DNA from: an uncultured Collinsella sp.
Lineage (GTDB): Bacteria > Actinomycetota > Coriobacteriia > Coriobacteriales > Coriobacteriaceae
Assembly: GCA_937981515.1 (NCBI GenBank)
Contig: CALJNY010000045.1
Location: 1-6,169 of the forward strand
Reading direction: 5' to 3'
Length of the DNA stretch: 6,169 nucleotides
A program made the translations under genes and the position numbers. The notes under the pieces were generated by a model. The model was given only the letters and a program-made list of their open reading frames with translations, searched no databases and had not been told where the DNA came from. Below, one piece after another: positions 5,719-6,169 of the stretch; position 1 is the first letter of the stretch, and each line of letters starts with the position of its first letter.

Positions 5719-5967
5719 ATGACCGACTGGAAGGCACTCGAGGACGCCGAGGACCACGCCTACTTCATGGCGGATCTCATGGACATCTCGCCCGAGAGCT
5801 TCACCCTCGAGGAGAAAAAGCAGATCCTGCGCGACATGATCGAGAGCTCCACCGCCATCGAGAACGCGATGCGCGACGAGTTCGCGGAGCTCGACGAGGT
5901 CACCCAGACCCGCCTGATAGACGACCTCGCGGCGGACAGGCCCGAGGAGCCGGGAATGGTGGTATGA
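5719..5967 (+). CDS. Small acidic protein of unknown family, possible accessory gene
   Basis: I do not recognise this 82-residue protein. AGGAG (5707-5711) lies 7 nt before the ATG. An in-frame extension to 5596 gives basic, unlike sequence and is rejected. The product is strongly acidic and apparently all-helical. Its segments read TDWKALEDAEDHAYFMADLMD (2-22), then a helix from about 30 to 55 (EEKKQILRDMIESSTAIENA) and another from 57 to 74 (DEFAELDEVTQTRLIDDL). It has no cysteines, signal peptide or membrane helix. Codons are strongly G/C at the third position and include AGG and ATA, rare in guaA. It sits just downstream of guaA, where genomic islands often integrate, so it may be the first gene of accessory DNA. 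A DNA-mimic or small partner protein would fit the charge but is speculation. Confidence 0.72.
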   Translation: MTDWKALEDAEDHAYFMADLMDISPESFTLEEKKQILRDMIESSTAIENAMRDEFAELDEVTQTRLIDDLAADRPEEPGMVV

Positions 5968-6044
5968 GGTGCTCGTGGACGGCCCCAGGCACCGCGACTT
6001 CCCGACGCTTACCGACGGCCCGCGCCGGAGGCGGTAGCGACGGT

Positions 6045-6081
6045 GGCCCCCGTCCCGACAAAGGGGCGAGGGCCTCTCCTT
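6045..6081 (+). terminator. Candidate terminator after the small acidic gene
   Basis: GGCCCCCGTCCC (6045-6056) pairs with GGGGCGAGGGCC (6063-6074) over 12 positions with one mismatch and one G-T pair, around the loop GACAAA. It is followed by the pyrimidine-rich TCTCCTT (6075-6081). It lies 78 nt after the stop codon of the small gene. The tail is only moderately T-rich. Confidence 0.45.
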
Positions 6082-6109
6082 GTGTAGACCTTCGTGAAGC
6101 GACGGAACG

Positions 6110-6169
6110 CTACGGATCGAGCCTGCCCGCGAGCCAGAGCAGCGGCACGAGGGGCAGCGCGTCCAGGCG
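6110..6169 (-). CDS. C-terminal fragment of a minus-strand gene entering from the right edge
   Basis: Reading inward from the window edge on the minus strand, one frame is open for 19 codons, then TAG at 6112-6110. It gives RLDALPLVPLLWLAGRLDP, a hydrophobic, protein-like tail that could be the end of a membrane protein. It would converge on the small acidic gene with about 140 bp between them, and the hairpin at 6045-6074 lies in that gap. Nineteen codons are too few to name a family or exclude chance. Confidence 0.3.
   Translation of the reverse strand, partial: RLDALPLVPLLWLAGRLDP

Noticed and set aside
5969..6037. 22-codon frame from a GTG overlapping the end of the small gene
   Set aside because: It has a somewhat protein-like start but ends in four arginines and a stop, is very short and has a poor ribosome site.
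5618..6121. Weak direct similarity between 5618-5645 and 6091-6119 flanking the small acidic gene, considered as attachment sites
   Set aside because: Only short identical words (TTCGT, AACGCT) match, with about 60% identity overall. That is within chance for this composition.
5964..6169. Plus-strand frame open to the window end, with ATGA overlap to the small acidic gene
   Set aside because: Its composition (Arg, Ser, Gly, Pro, Ala, Thr) is that of a non-coding frame in GC-rich DNA, and it reads through the candidate terminator hairpin. A continuation beyond the edge could change this view.
1..6169. tRNA or rRNA genes, CRISPR arrays, complete insertion sequences
   Set aside because: No cloverleaf with a conserved TTCRANNC arm, no regularly spaced repeats and no transposase reading frame were seen on either strand.

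Overview
This GC-rich window (roughly 60% GC by eye) looks like the chromosome of an actinobacterium of the Coriobacteriia, most likely Collinsella or a close relative. That placement is inference, from codon use (GGC, CGC, CTG, GAC and GAG preferred), the protein variants seen and the style of the intergenic sequence. It has not been tested by any search. The core of the window is ordinary housekeeping sequence: the Obg-family ATPase/GTPase YchF, a cytoplasmic type I L-asparaginase and GMP synthase GuaA. Small accessory genes and non-coding structures lie between and after them.

Layout, left to right. Positions 1-158 are a leader holding a 16-bp perfect palindrome, a strong GC hairpin and a candidate -10 for ychF. 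ychF (159-1235) is followed after 11 nt by a small three-helix membrane protein with a DUF1648-like segment (1247-1630), probably in the same transcript. A convergent minus-strand gene of unknown function (1640-2029) ends 9 nt from it. A hairpin with a short T-tract that could end the ychF transcript lies inside the 3' coding part of this opposing gene. Going right, a 24-bp perfect palindrome sits in the divergent promoter region between the unknown gene and a 72-residue XRE-type helix-turn-helix protein (2106-2324). This looks like a compact self-regulated pair. Positions 2325-2645 have no convincing gene but hold a candidate 244-bp element with terminal inverted repeats and a very AT-rich core (MITE-like).

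ansA (2646-3659, minus) and guaA (3927-5525, plus) diverge from a 267-bp region. It contains an imperfect inverted repeat placed where the ansA promoter should be. Downstream of guaA come a 10-bp-stem hairpin, a pair of 10-bp direct repeats and a small acidic protein of unknown family (5719-5967). A second terminator-like hairpin follows, and then the probable C-terminus of a minus-strand gene entering from the right edge. The 3' end of guaA is a known integration site for genomic islands in several bacterial groups, so the window may end at the start of accessory DNA. No duplicated guaA end is visible here to prove it.

The recognised proteins do not form one pathway. YchF is linked to translation and stress, AnsA makes aspartate and ammonia from asparagine, and GuaA makes GMP. 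The most interesting parts are the palindrome-controlled divergent pair, the inverted-repeat element and the post-guaA region.
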